A stretch of 5,500 nt of DNA from an uncultured archaeon (lineage in GTDB: Archaea > Thermoproteota > Nitrososphaeria > Nitrososphaerales > CALBXV01), in assembly GCA_937890045.1 (NCBI GenBank), contig CALBXV010000330.1, positions 1-5,500 of the forward strand. Reading direction: 5' to 3'. Shown one piece after another: positions 1-5,500 of this stretch; position 1 is the first letter of the stretch, and each line of letters begins with the position of its first letter. A program made the translations under genes and the position numbers. The notes beneath the pieces were generated by a model. That model searched no databases, was not told the DNA's origin, and saw only the letters and a list, made by a program, of their open reading frames with translations.

Positions 1-649
1 GTGTTGCTACATTATCATTAATTGAACCTGTTAAATTATTTGCGCTTATATCAACTGAAGAGCCTGATTCTACAAATATTTCAGATGAATTATTATCAAA
101 TACTGATGTTGAACCACTTACAAAAATAAAATCAACACTACCAATTGTAATTTCTTGATTTGTATAACTACCAGTTGAAATTGTTAAGGTTCCACTTGCA
201 AAAGTATCTCCCACAGCAGCTGTACTACTCCAAGATACCTCACTTGATCCTGGATAATAATTTCTATTGTTCCAACTGACTCCATTTGTTGCTTTTGGAT
301 TATCGCCAAATTTTCCAATTCCTTCATCCCACGATTGTGATAAGGGAAAGGCTGCTAATTTATATTCAGTTGACAATTCTTGAGTACCCGCAGCTTCATA
401 TAGTCGTAAATAAAATTTTGGATTAGTTATATCTCCTGCGACAATCGATTGTGAAACATTTATAAATTCGGTTCCTGCAAAAGAAATTAATGCTCGAGTT
501 TGATAATCAAAAGACTGATTCCAGAATTCTTTTTTTATTTCAAGTATTTCATCCTGCCCGAAATTTTGATCTCTATAAGATGTTCCATCAATATGACTTG
601 ACCCACTTGATATCCAAGCATCTTTTGTCGCATAAATAAAATAATGCAT
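1..649 (-). CDS. Beta-rich virion structural / fibre-like protein, 3' end outside window
   Basis: The reading frame opens at ATG 649 and stays open for 216 codons to base 1 with no stop, so the C-terminus is missing. The start is set by GGAGA at 657-661, seven bases upstream, and by the preceding gene ending 29 bases earlier. Residues 1-15 begin MHYFIYATKDAWISSG. Residues 78-130 (KFYLRLYEAAG, then SWDEGIGKFGD and GVSWNNR) resemble DNRLRE-type beta-sandwich domains, which are found in adhesins and in tail or fibre proteins of marine T4-like phages. Residues 148-212 are Ser/Thr/Gly-rich beta sequence with a GTLTIS...EITIG...DFIFV...NNLTGSIN pattern that recalls a small domain repeated in many phage structural proteins. 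There is no signal peptide or membrane segment. I infer a virion surface or baseplate-peripheral protein translated with the gp6 genes. The exact role and family are unproven; being a phage structural protein is fairly sure. Confidence 0.8.
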   Translation of the reverse strand, partial: MHYFIYATKDAWISSGSSHIDGTSYRDQNFGQDEILEIKKEFWNQSFDYQTRALISFAGTEFINVSQSIVAGDITNPKFYLRLYEAAGTQELSTEYKLAAFPLSQSWDEGIGKFGDNPKATNGVSWNNRNYYPGSSEVSWSSTAAVGDTFASGTLTISTGSYTNQEITIGSVDFIFVSGSTSVFDNNSSEIFVESGSSVDISANNLTGSINDNVAT

Positions 650-656
650 TTTAATT

Positions 657-661
657 TCTCC
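657..661 (-). promoter_or_regulatory. Ribosome binding site of the 1-649 gene
   Basis: On the minus strand GGAGA lies seven bases before ATG 649. It is the only good Shine-Dalgarno match in the 29-base gap and fixes the start. Confidence 0.7.
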
Positions 662-678
662 AAAATATTATTTAAATT

Positions 679-1281
679 TTACCTAACCCTACCTTTAATA
701 TTTATCCCAGGATTCTTAAGTTCAAAAACTGCTGGTGTTTTTGAAGGTCTTATAACTCCTTCCTGCAGTGCAGCTTGGAAGTTATATTTATAACCATAAC
801 CAGAAGTACCGGTATCTTCCCAACCTCCAGCACCGCCAATAGCATCAGGGTTCCATTGAGTGAACCATAATGGGGGATCAAAAGTTCCAAACTCACTTGA
901 ATCTAAATAATTATTATCTTGAGTAATGCAAACATGATTTATAGCTCGAACTCCTTCTACTCCCATTAATTCATATTCAAGTTGACTAACATAAATTGGT
1001 TGTCTAAATTGCAGTTTAATAATATTAAAATATCTTTCTATAACATCCATACATCTTAACTTAACCCCTTGTTTATTAGCATCTTTATTTGAAAAAACAT
1101 CAAATACAACTCCAAAATTTATTATATATCCAGGTTTAAGATTTACTTCATCTGTAATCATTCTAAATTCATTTAAATATGTCTTTAAATTAACACCTAT
1201 AGGATCATTTGGAGTTTGAACTAAATTTTTATTATTATCGTAAGAAAGTAAGTAAACATCTATTGTTGCCGAAACAGGCAT
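679..1281 (-). CDS. 6: C-terminal part of baseplate wedge protein gp6, encoded as a separate gene
   Basis: This 200-residue protein matches what I know of the C-terminal part of T4-like gp6, not a whole protein. Residues 7-40 (IDVYLLSYDNNKNL, then LKTYLNEFRM) and 41-60 look like the strand and helix that follow the core. Residues 73-118 (VKLRCMDVIERYF, QPIYVSQLEYEL, GVEGVRAINHV) are the usual baseplate-J-like C-terminal fold. Residues 175-200 (GVIRPSKTPAVFELKNPG, ending in GRVR) fit the normal gp6 C-terminus. It directly follows the 480-residue gp6 core, and together they total 680 residues against 660 in T4. ATG 1281 has AGGAGA six bases upstream, and a TAA lies in this frame just before it, so the product is initiated independently. 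In T4, gp6 dimers form the inner baseplate ring with gp25, gp53 and gp7. I infer that the two pieces associate to rebuild gp6. Assignment as the gp6 C-terminus is confident; functional reconstitution is inference. Confidence 0.8.
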   Translation of the reverse strand: MPVSATIDVYLLSYDNNKNLVQTPNDPIGVNLKTYLNEFRMITDEVNLKPGYIINFGVVFDVFSNKDANKQGVKLRCMDVIERYFNIIKLQFRQPIYVSQLEYELMGVEGVRAINHVCITQDNNYLDSSEFGTFDPPLWFTQWNPDAIGGAGGWEDTGTSGYGYKYNFQAALQEGVIRPSKTPAVFELKNPGINIKGRVR

Positions 1282-1287
1282 TATATT

Positions 1288-1293
1288 TCTCCT
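1288..1293 (-). promoter_or_regulatory. Ribosome binding site starting the separate gp6 C-terminal gene
   Basis: On the minus strand AGGAGA stands six bases before ATG 1281. It overlaps the TAG that closes the short open tail following the upstream gp6 TGA. This near-consensus site is the best evidence that the 200-residue piece is a real, separately initiated gene and not a sequencing frameshift product. Confidence 0.75.
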
Positions 1294-1339
1294 AAGTTAT
1301 AAATGAATCAAAATCCGGTGAATCTTCATACTCCTCTCC

Positions 1340-2782
1340 TCAGCCGCTTATTGGCGCGCCTACATCTTCTTCTTCTTCTGGGTGTTCTACCTCATATATT
1401 GGGGGTCCCATGTCTCTATTTTTTACAACATAAACTTTAGCTACATTTCCGAATTTAGCGGGCATATTCATAATTCTAGCTTCGTAATCTTGTTTGGTTA
1501 CACATCTATTTTGAGTAGTAAAAAATGCTTGAGCTCGATGACGAATCTCTTCTATTGTTTCTAGATCTGAACCACCACTTGCGGGATGTGTATTAGTTAC
1601 TGTAATATTAGAAGTATCTGTAGCACTTCCCGCTGCTGTAGTTAGAGACTCTATTGTAGTTAAGTCTCCAGAAACAACATTTGCAAATACTCCACCGCCT
1701 ATTCTATAAGTTACAATTAAAGTAGTATGCATTGGTGTTTCACCTAATGTCGAATATTCATCTCCTAACATGGGATCTATAGAATATGTTAAATCTTCAG
1801 TTATTCCTGGAATATTAATTCCGACTTGTTCAGATTGTAAAAACGCAGATTCCAAAGTTTGTCCACTTCTTAGTATTCCATTACCAAATATAAGAGATGT
1901 CGTATTATCAGCATTCACTTGAACTATGAATTTTTTACTTGTTTTTACAAACTCAAGAGAATACGGAACAGGAAGAGATACTATTTCATCTCCTGCCAGT
2001 GTGGTATAAGCATTTGTACGATTACCATCTTGAGTATAGTGAAGTTCTATTGGTACTCTATCTTGAGCTAGATAATCAACTTGATACCATTTATTTCCAT
2101 TTGAATCTGATACACCAACTATATCAACTACGTTTGTATCAATTAGTTTTAATTCTAAAAATTTAGTGGGTGTTCCAACTGAAAAACTTCTCGTCTTTGT
2201 TTGCCCCGATATAGCTTTAACTTTTCTAGTTAAAGTCCATTCATTAGTAATTCCGTCGAGATCTTGACCTGAGGGAACTCCTTGCCCATCAGCCGCGGCA
2301 TCCCCACTACCGCTTCCGCTTATTGTAAAATCAACCACATCAAGAGTTTCAAAAATTATATCAGAATCAGTAGCTGATGAAATTTGCATTCCGGAGTCAA
2401 TAATAACAGCCTCAGAATACGCTGGACTATCTCCTCCACCCCCATCGCTAATAGTCTGTTTAACCGTTAAGATAGCGTGCGCGGGAATTATAGGTTTTAC
2501 TCTATACCCCAACATATTTGCTATGTTAATAATATTTCTTCTTTCTTCAGCTAACGGTAAGAGCATTTCTCTGTATTGTTGATCAATATAAAAGTTAAGA
2601 ATATCACCCACATATGCTGCCATTTCTATTAACATCATCCCGGGTGACGTTTCATTAAAATCTTTATATGTAGTTGGAAAATAACCTTTAGCATATTCTA
2701 TCAATGAACTTTTTAAAGATCTAAAATCCTTAGCTGCATAATTTGTATTAGTTTCTCCAAACTCTTTTACATTATATGGCAT
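1340..2782 (-). CDS. 6: Baseplate wedge protein gp6, N-terminal and core part (baseplate J-like)
   Basis: This 480-residue protein is the core of gp6, the wedge component whose dimers join the wedges into the inner baseplate ring (known for T4; related to P2 gpJ and type VI secretion TssF). Residues 18-98 (DFRSLKSSLIEYAKGYF, SPGMMLIEMAAYVGDIL, NFYIDQQYREMLLPLA, LGYRVKP) are the characteristic N-terminal helical segment. FGNG at 299-302, YRIGGGVFANVV at 359-370 and GGSDLETIEEIRHRA to VTKQDYE at 403-433 are baseplate-J signatures. Gly/Ala/Ser-rich stretches at 113-118 and 155-172 are probably loops. The protein stops at an acidic tail (residues 468-473) where full-length gp6 continues, and its C-terminal domain is encoded by the next gene. 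The start ATG 2782 has AGGGGA six bases upstream, overlapping the gp25 stop codon, which suggests translational coupling. The family call is firm. Confidence 0.92.
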   Translation of the reverse strand: MPYNVKEFGETNTNYAAKDFRSLKSSLIEYAKGYFPTTYKDFNETSPGMMLIEMAAYVGDILNFYIDQQYREMLLPLAEERRNIINIANMLGYRVKPIIPAHAILTVKQTISDGGGGDSPAYSEAVIIDSGMQISSATDSDIIFETLDVVDFTISGSGSGDAAADGQGVPSGQDLDGITNEWTLTRKVKAISGQTKTRSFSVGTPTKFLELKLIDTNVVDIVGVSDSNGNKWYQVDYLAQDRVPIELHYTQDGNRTNAYTTLAGDEIVSLPVPYSLEFVKTSKKFIVQVNADNTTSLIFGNGILRSGQTLESAFLQSEQVGINIPGITEDLTYSIDPMLGDEYSTLGETPMHTTLIVTYRIGGGVFANVVSGDLTTIESLTTAAGSATDTSNITVTNTHPASGGSDLETIEEIRHRAQAFFTTQNRCVTKQDYEARIMNMPAKFGNVAKVYVVKNRDMGPPIYEVEHPEEEEDVGAPISG

Positions 2783-2788
2783 TTATTT

Positions 2789-2794
2789 TCCCCT
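2789..2794 (-). promoter_or_regulatory. Ribosome binding site of gp6 overlapping the gp25 stop
   Basis: On the minus strand AGGGGA sits six bases before ATG 2782. Its first two bases are the last two of the gp25 TAG stop, so ribosomes finishing gp25 are placed to start gp6. This fits coupled production of two proteins that act in the same wedge. Confidence 0.65.
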
Positions 2795-3236
2795 ACTCTG
2801 AAATATTAACTTGTACTGATTCTAATGTATTAGGATCTTTAGTTATATTAAATTGAATAAAAATTGACATTGCATTTTTACCAACACTATCAGTTTTATC
2901 CATACTTATAATCAAATCTCGTATTTCTACAAACGGTAGCCAAAATTCAAAGGTGTCTACTATTTCATTTTCAATAACAACTCTAGTTTCATCTGTATAT
3001 TGCTCGAATAAAAATTTGCGTAAATTTAAACCTAAATCGGGCTGCATCAATCTTTCACCTTTAGTGGTGCTTAATAACATTTTTATATTATTTTTAACTG
3101 CTTTAATAGTAGTTGATGTAGATGCAAACCACCCGTCTGATCCGAATGATTTATGAAATGGGTAGTCTATACCTACAAAAACGTTTTCGTCTCTATCTGC
3201 TATATAAGGTTTTTTTGTTGTATCTATTATTGCCAT
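2793..3236 (-). CDS. 25: Baseplate wedge subunit gp25 (GPW/gp25 family)
   Basis: The 147-residue product is close to T4 gp25 (132) and belongs by motif to the GPW/gp25 family (P2 gpW, TssE of type VI secretion). These are small wedge-core proteins that bind gp6 and help start sheath assembly. The N-terminus has GIDYPFHKSFGSDGWF (residues 22-37). The central helix and strand segment is KAVKNNIKMLLSTTKGER (45-62), then P66-DLG and LRKFLFEQY (72-80), which is the conserved family core; GER occupies the place of the family's EPR-like signature. Residues 89-109 (ENEIVDTFEFWLPFVEIRDLI) are the typical following helix and strand. The start ATG 3236 lies two bases after the upstream TAA and has no clear Shine-Dalgarno sequence, so it probably depends on coupling to the preceding gene. 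It is followed after 10 bases by gp6, the same pairing as W-J in P2-like phages. The call is confident. Confidence 0.92.
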   Translation of the reverse strand: MAIIDTTKKPYIADRDENVFVGIDYPFHKSFGSDGWFASTSTTIKAVKNNIKMLLSTTKGERLMQPDLGLNLRKFLFEQYTDETRVVIENEIVDTFEFWLPFVEIRDLIISMDKTDSVGKNAMSIFIQFNITKDPNTLESVQVNISE

Positions 3237-3238
3237 TT

Positions 3239-3679
3239 TTAATCTACATCTACTCTATCCGAGGGATTGAGTTTAACTGTGGCATATGTATTCCACTCTT
3301 CAGTTCTATCACTACCTCTTATTTTTTTTGCTGGCTCTCCTAGATACGCTCTACCAGAAGCAGCTATATCAGTACCGTCTATTAAGGTAGTTGATTTTAT
3401 ACTAGCAACAGATTGCGGCAGTACTGGTGCCGGACCTGCTGGTGATATATAGAATATTTTTGAAACATCAACCGGTAGTGGTCTTAACAACGTTAACTTA
3501 TCAATTTTTAAATCTGCTGACAGTGAAGTAATAATAAAAGTTTGAGCTTCAAAATATTCTACTATCGCATCTGTAAGCTTTTCTGCCATGGTATCAATGT
3601 TTCCTGTATCACCTTCCGCATATTCTTTAGCTCCAGTAGACTCTAAAAATATATCTTTTATTTTAGATTGTAATCCCAT
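3239..3679 (-). CDS. Unrecognised baseplate-cluster protein, 146 residues
   Basis: I do not recognise this family. The N-terminal third looks helical and charged (residues 1-45, MGLQSKIKDIFLES, then MAEKLTDAIVEYFEAQ). The middle is a beta- and proline-containing stretch (62-92, with LRPLPVD and SPAGPAPVLPQ). The last part is polar (SGRAYLGEPAKKIRG, then a D-rich end). There is no signal peptide, membrane segment or cysteine. It starts at ATG 3679, nine bases after the previous TGA, with only a weak GAAG upstream, and its TAA is two bases before gp25. Its place between the spike and gp25 suggests a small virion or baseplate-assembly protein, for example a spike adaptor or wedge accessory. That role is inference from position alone. 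The reading frame is supported by its tight fit between neighbours and by the long opposite-strand frames being poor alternatives. Confidence 0.75.
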   Translation of the reverse strand: MGLQSKIKDIFLESTGAKEYAEGDTGNIDTMAEKLTDAIVEYFEAQTFIITSLSADLKIDKLTLLRPLPVDVSKIFYISPAGPAPVLPQSVASIKSTTLIDGTDIAASGRAYLGEPAKKIRGSDRTEEWNTYATVKLNPSDRVDVD

Positions 3680-3688
3680 ACATTAACT

Positions 3689-4129
3689 TCAATTATTAGT
3701 TTTACCGTTTACTTTTTTCATAAAACCTCTATAATCTTTCTCAAACACATTTACAAGATATTCTGGAACATTATCGGGATCAACTCCCATTGAAGCAACC
3801 ATCTGTTTTCCGGATACTTCAACATCAGTTGAATACTGATTTTGTAAAATAGTATTCATTGAGTCGGTAGTAAAAGTTCCATCCCCTAAAGTTTTCCACT
3901 CTTGTGATGTTTGAGCGGTATCATTTAAAGCTTCATTTAAAAGTTTATTTGACGAAAATGTGTTATTTTTTATGTTGTGCTTCGATTTGGACTTTTTAAT
4001 ATTATTATTTTTTAAAGAACGATCACTTATTTCTTTAGACATAAATTCTTTTAAAAGTTTTTTCATCGATAACCGCACTTCTTCTTTTACTATATTTCTT
4101 ATCATTGACTTAAGCTCAGTTTTTTTCAT
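3689..4129 (-). CDS. Unrecognised protein with charged N-terminal helix, 146 residues
   Basis: The function is unknown. Residues 1-33 (MKKTELKSMIRNIVKEEVRL onward) form a strongly charged, probably amphipathic helix. From memory, similar N-termini (an ELK/R..IR...EE pattern) recur on otherwise unrelated small proteins of marine T4-like phages. Residues 36-58 are a Lys/Asn/Ser-rich, probably disordered linker. Residues 62-140 look like a small alpha/beta domain (LLNEALNDTA, WKTLGDGTFTTDSM, VPEYLVNVFEKDYRGFMKKV). There are no cysteines and no membrane segment. ATG 4129 has AGGAGAG ending four bases upstream, one of the strongest sites in the window, so it may be well expressed. It lies 15 bases after the gp5-like gene and 9 before the next. 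A structural, assembly or chaperone role is possible from location, but nothing in the sequence shows it. Confidence 0.75.
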   Translation of the reverse strand: MKKTELKSMIRNIVKEEVRLSMKKLLKEFMSKEISDRSLKNNNIKKSKSKHNIKNNTFSSNKLLNEALNDTAQTSQEWKTLGDGTFTTDSMNTILQNQYSTDVEVSGKQMVASMGVDPDNVPEYLVNVFEKDYRGFMKKVNGKTNN

Positions 4130-4133
4130 AATA

Positions 4134-4140
4134 CTCTCCT
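4134..4140 (-). promoter_or_regulatory. Strong ribosome binding site before the 3689-4129 gene
   Basis: On the minus strand AGGAGAG ends four bases before ATG 4129 in the short gap after the gp5-like stop. It fixes the start of a gene that otherwise has no recognised family. Confidence 0.75.
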
Positions 4141-4144
4141 ATAA

Positions 4145-5443
4145 CTAAGATACATTCTCTTCAATAAAATACTTTGAACTAACAAAATTAGTTGCTCCTT
4201 TTCCAAGAGCTGATTTTATCTCTTGAAGTTTTGTATTAAGTGTGCCGGGAGGACCCTGTTGATACCCTAGAGGCACGGGTGATAGGTGACAATGTCCATT
4301 TGCTGCTATTAAAATATCAACCATTTTCTCTAATAAAAATCTTAAATGCTCTCCAAGAACAAGTCCCTGTCCGGTTTCTGTTTGTTCTTCTGAAGTTTCC
4401 TTTTTGGCTAGTTTTCCTATATAAATATTACCCGACTCTAATATTATTTCTTTATTAGATGAAATGGTTAAACTATTTCCGGAACCAATATGAATGTTTT
4501 GAAAGGCTGATAAAAATAAACTTTCTCTTTTAGCATTAATTGTTATCCTATCAGATGATTGCAAGAGCTGATCTTTATTATATTTATAAATAAGCTCTGT
4601 AACATCAGTCGACCGGTTAACAAAAGAAACTAAATCTGCGGACGTTCTTTTTTTATCTTTATCTATTTGTGCTTCTGAATCTGCTAATATAAATGTTAAT
4701 TTTTCTTTATCCATGCTATCAGTAATTGTTCCAGAAAAATGCTGATCGAGTGTACCGTTCTTGGTTATACTAATTAATGTTCCGTCAGCAATACTTTCTA
4801 ATTCATTTTCCGGATGTCGCGCATTTGAAATTATAATATAAGGATTATCACTTCTACTTCCTAGTCTAATACTATTTCCATGTCTACCCTCAAACATCAT
4901 ATCTCCGTGGAGATCATAATTCACCCCATCACTTTTTTTATCTAACTCTGGATCAAAATCTTTTTGTAACCTGCAATAATCAATAGCTGTAAAATCATTA
5001 CTTAATCCCATAGCATCTCGTGTTGTTCTTGGCGGGGGGCTTTCTCCAAATTGATCCCATATATATTCATCAGTTTCAAAAAGAAAGTCATGATTAAAAT
5101 TTGGTTTGTTCTCTGTATTAAGTGGTCCTAAATAATAATTAATACCTCCAAAATTACATAATAAAACTTGATCACCTTTAACAGGAGTATCAACCATTCC
5201 TCTCATCAATGGATAATAACTCTTTGTGGCATGCCACCATTTAGTACTGGCGCCGTAGTGTGCAGTTGCTGTAATAGTATTTATATCTAGATCGCTTCCA
5301 AAATCGGGAGAATTTTTACTCGTTATTACACTTTTAACAACCCCAGGAACAAACTGTAACCATATTAATTGTGGTTGAGCATTTTTGAATACACCTTTTC
5401 GACTATGCTTGGTCGGATCTATTTCTATAAACGTTGAACTCAT
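4145..5443 (-). CDS. 5: gp5-like baseplate central spike/hub protein without lysozyme domain
   Basis: This 432-residue protein is a gp5-type (VgrG/gpV-related) spike at the tail tip. Residues 25-112 give the N-terminal OB-fold, with PLMRGMVDTPVKGDQVLLCN and YYLGPLNTENKPN (residues 78-115) as its clearest part. Residues 183-208 (FEGRHGNSIRLGSRSDNPYI) are a conserved block I know from marine T4-like gp5 proteins. Residues 298-343 (RITINAK, NIHIGSGNSLTISS, KEIILESGNIYIG) show short alternating strands like the triple beta-helix spike. Near the end NGHCHLSP and QQGPPGT (382-401) include His384-x-His386, comparable to the His-x-His metal-binding tip of P2-like spikes. T4 gp5 is 575 residues with a lysozyme domain between OB-fold and helix; I see no lysozyme-like sequence here. 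ATG 5443 follows the previous TAA by three bases with only a weak GAGA, so coupling is likely. The spike role is confident; metal binding is inferred. Confidence 0.85.
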   Translation of the reverse strand: MSSTFIEIDPTKHSRKGVFKNAQPQLIWLQFVPGVVKSVITSKNSPDFGSDLDINTITATAHYGASTKWWHATKSYYPLMRGMVDTPVKGDQVLLCNFGGINYYLGPLNTENKPNFNHDFLFETDEYIWDQFGESPPPRTTRDAMGLSNDFTAIDYCRLQKDFDPELDKKSDGVNYDLHGDMMFEGRHGNSIRLGSRSDNPYIIISNARHPENELESIADGTLISITKNGTLDQHFSGTITDSMDKEKLTFILADSEAQIDKDKKRTSADLVSFVNRSTDVTELIYKYNKDQLLQSSDRITINAKRESLFLSAFQNIHIGSGNSLTISSNKEIILESGNIYIGKLAKKETSEEQTETGQGLVLGEHLRFLLEKMVDILIAANGHCHLSPVPLGYQQGPPGTLNTKLQEIKSALGKGATNFVSSKYFIEENVS

Positions 5444-5446
5444 TAT

Positions 5447-5500
5447 TTAATTCTCTAAAACTGGATTACTTCGTTTTTTAACTTTATAAAATTCATCACT
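5447..5500 (-). CDS. C-terminal end of an unidentified upstream gene
   Basis: A minus-strand frame enters at base 5500 and reads 17 codons (SDEFYKVKKRSNPVLEN) to TAA at 5447-5449, three bases before the gp5-like start. The spacing matches the other junctions in the cluster, so this is probably the end of another tail gene. In related phages a gp53- or gp48-type baseplate gene could be here, but 17 residues are too few to name it. Confidence 0.55.
   Translation of the reverse strand, partial: SDEFYKVKKRSNPVLEN

Noticed and set aside
804..823. Imperfect inverted repeat around ACCGGT as a terminator
   Set aside because: It is within coding sequence, has almost no loop and no following T-run on the minus strand, and the gene continues past it.
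1282..1339. Site of a recent intron or homing-endonuclease insertion at the gp6 break
   Set aside because: The gap is only 58 bases and contains no endonuclease or intron-like structure; it holds only the short open tail and a ribosome binding site. A past insertion followed by loss cannot be shown from the sequence.
1382..1564. Plus-strand open frame of 60 codons
   Set aside because: It lies wholly inside the gp6 core gene on the opposite strand, has no ribosome binding site, and its translation is low-complexity hydrophobic sequence typical of the complement of A+T-rich genes. The same holds for the other plus-strand frames at 1939-2166, 2953-3156, 3122-3343, 3267-3452, 3960-4148 and 4240-4458.
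4010..4016. Slippery heptamer T TTA AAA in frame in the 3689-4129 gene, suggesting -1 frameshifting
   Set aside because: A -1 shift meets a stop almost at once, I see no stem-loop or pseudoknot just downstream, and such heptamers are common by chance in A+T-rich Lys/Asn codons.
4420..4427. Plus-strand TATAAATA as a late promoter (also at 4585-4592)
   Set aside because: Both are inside the gp5-like gene in antisense orientation and no plus-strand gene follows; chance matches are expected in this composition.

Overview
This window looks like part of the tail-baseplate gene cluster of a T4-like (contractile-tailed) bacteriophage. It most resembles the marine T4-like group (cyanophages and pelagiphages). 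The basis is recognisable gp5-, gp25- and gp6-type baseplate proteins, an A+T-rich composition (about two-thirds by eye), tight packing with every gene on the minus strand, and AGGAGA-type ribosome binding sites. No search was run, so family names come from motif recognition. The host cannot be told from this window.

Layout in the direction of transcription (minus strand, high to low coordinates): the last 17 codons of an unidentified gene (5447-5500); a gp5-like central spike/hub protein without a lysozyme domain (4145-5443); an unrecognised 146-residue protein with a charged N-terminal helix (3689-4129); a second unrecognised 146-residue protein (3239-3679); the gp25-like wedge protein (2793-3236); the N-terminal and middle parts of gp6 (1340-2782); a separate 200-residue protein that matches the C-terminal part of gp6 (679-1281); and the start of a beta-rich structural, fibre- or adhesin-like protein that runs off the window at base 1 (1-649). 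Gaps between genes are 2 to 58 bases, so the set is probably one polycistronic late transcript. There is no gene-free stretch over 300 bases, and I saw no tRNA, CRISPR array, insertion sequence or convincing terminator.

The spike-gp25-gp6 order parallels V-W-J in P2-like phages. The gp5-like spike would sit on the axis under the tail tube. gp25 and gp6 would form the inner wedge ring that holds the sheath and triggers contraction. The 1-649 product may be a peripheral virion or fibre component.

The most notable point is that gp6 appears to be encoded by two genes (480 + 200 residues, close to the 660 of T4 gp6). The break lies in a linker between the baseplate-J-like core and the C-terminal domain, and the downstream piece has its own strong ribosome binding site. 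Beyond the TGA of the first piece the same frame stays open for 15 acidic codons, as if an ancestral linker had been cut. Also worth a look are the spike without lysozyme but with a terminal His-x-His motif, two unassigned proteins between spike and gp25, and a possible domain insertion in the fibre-like protein.
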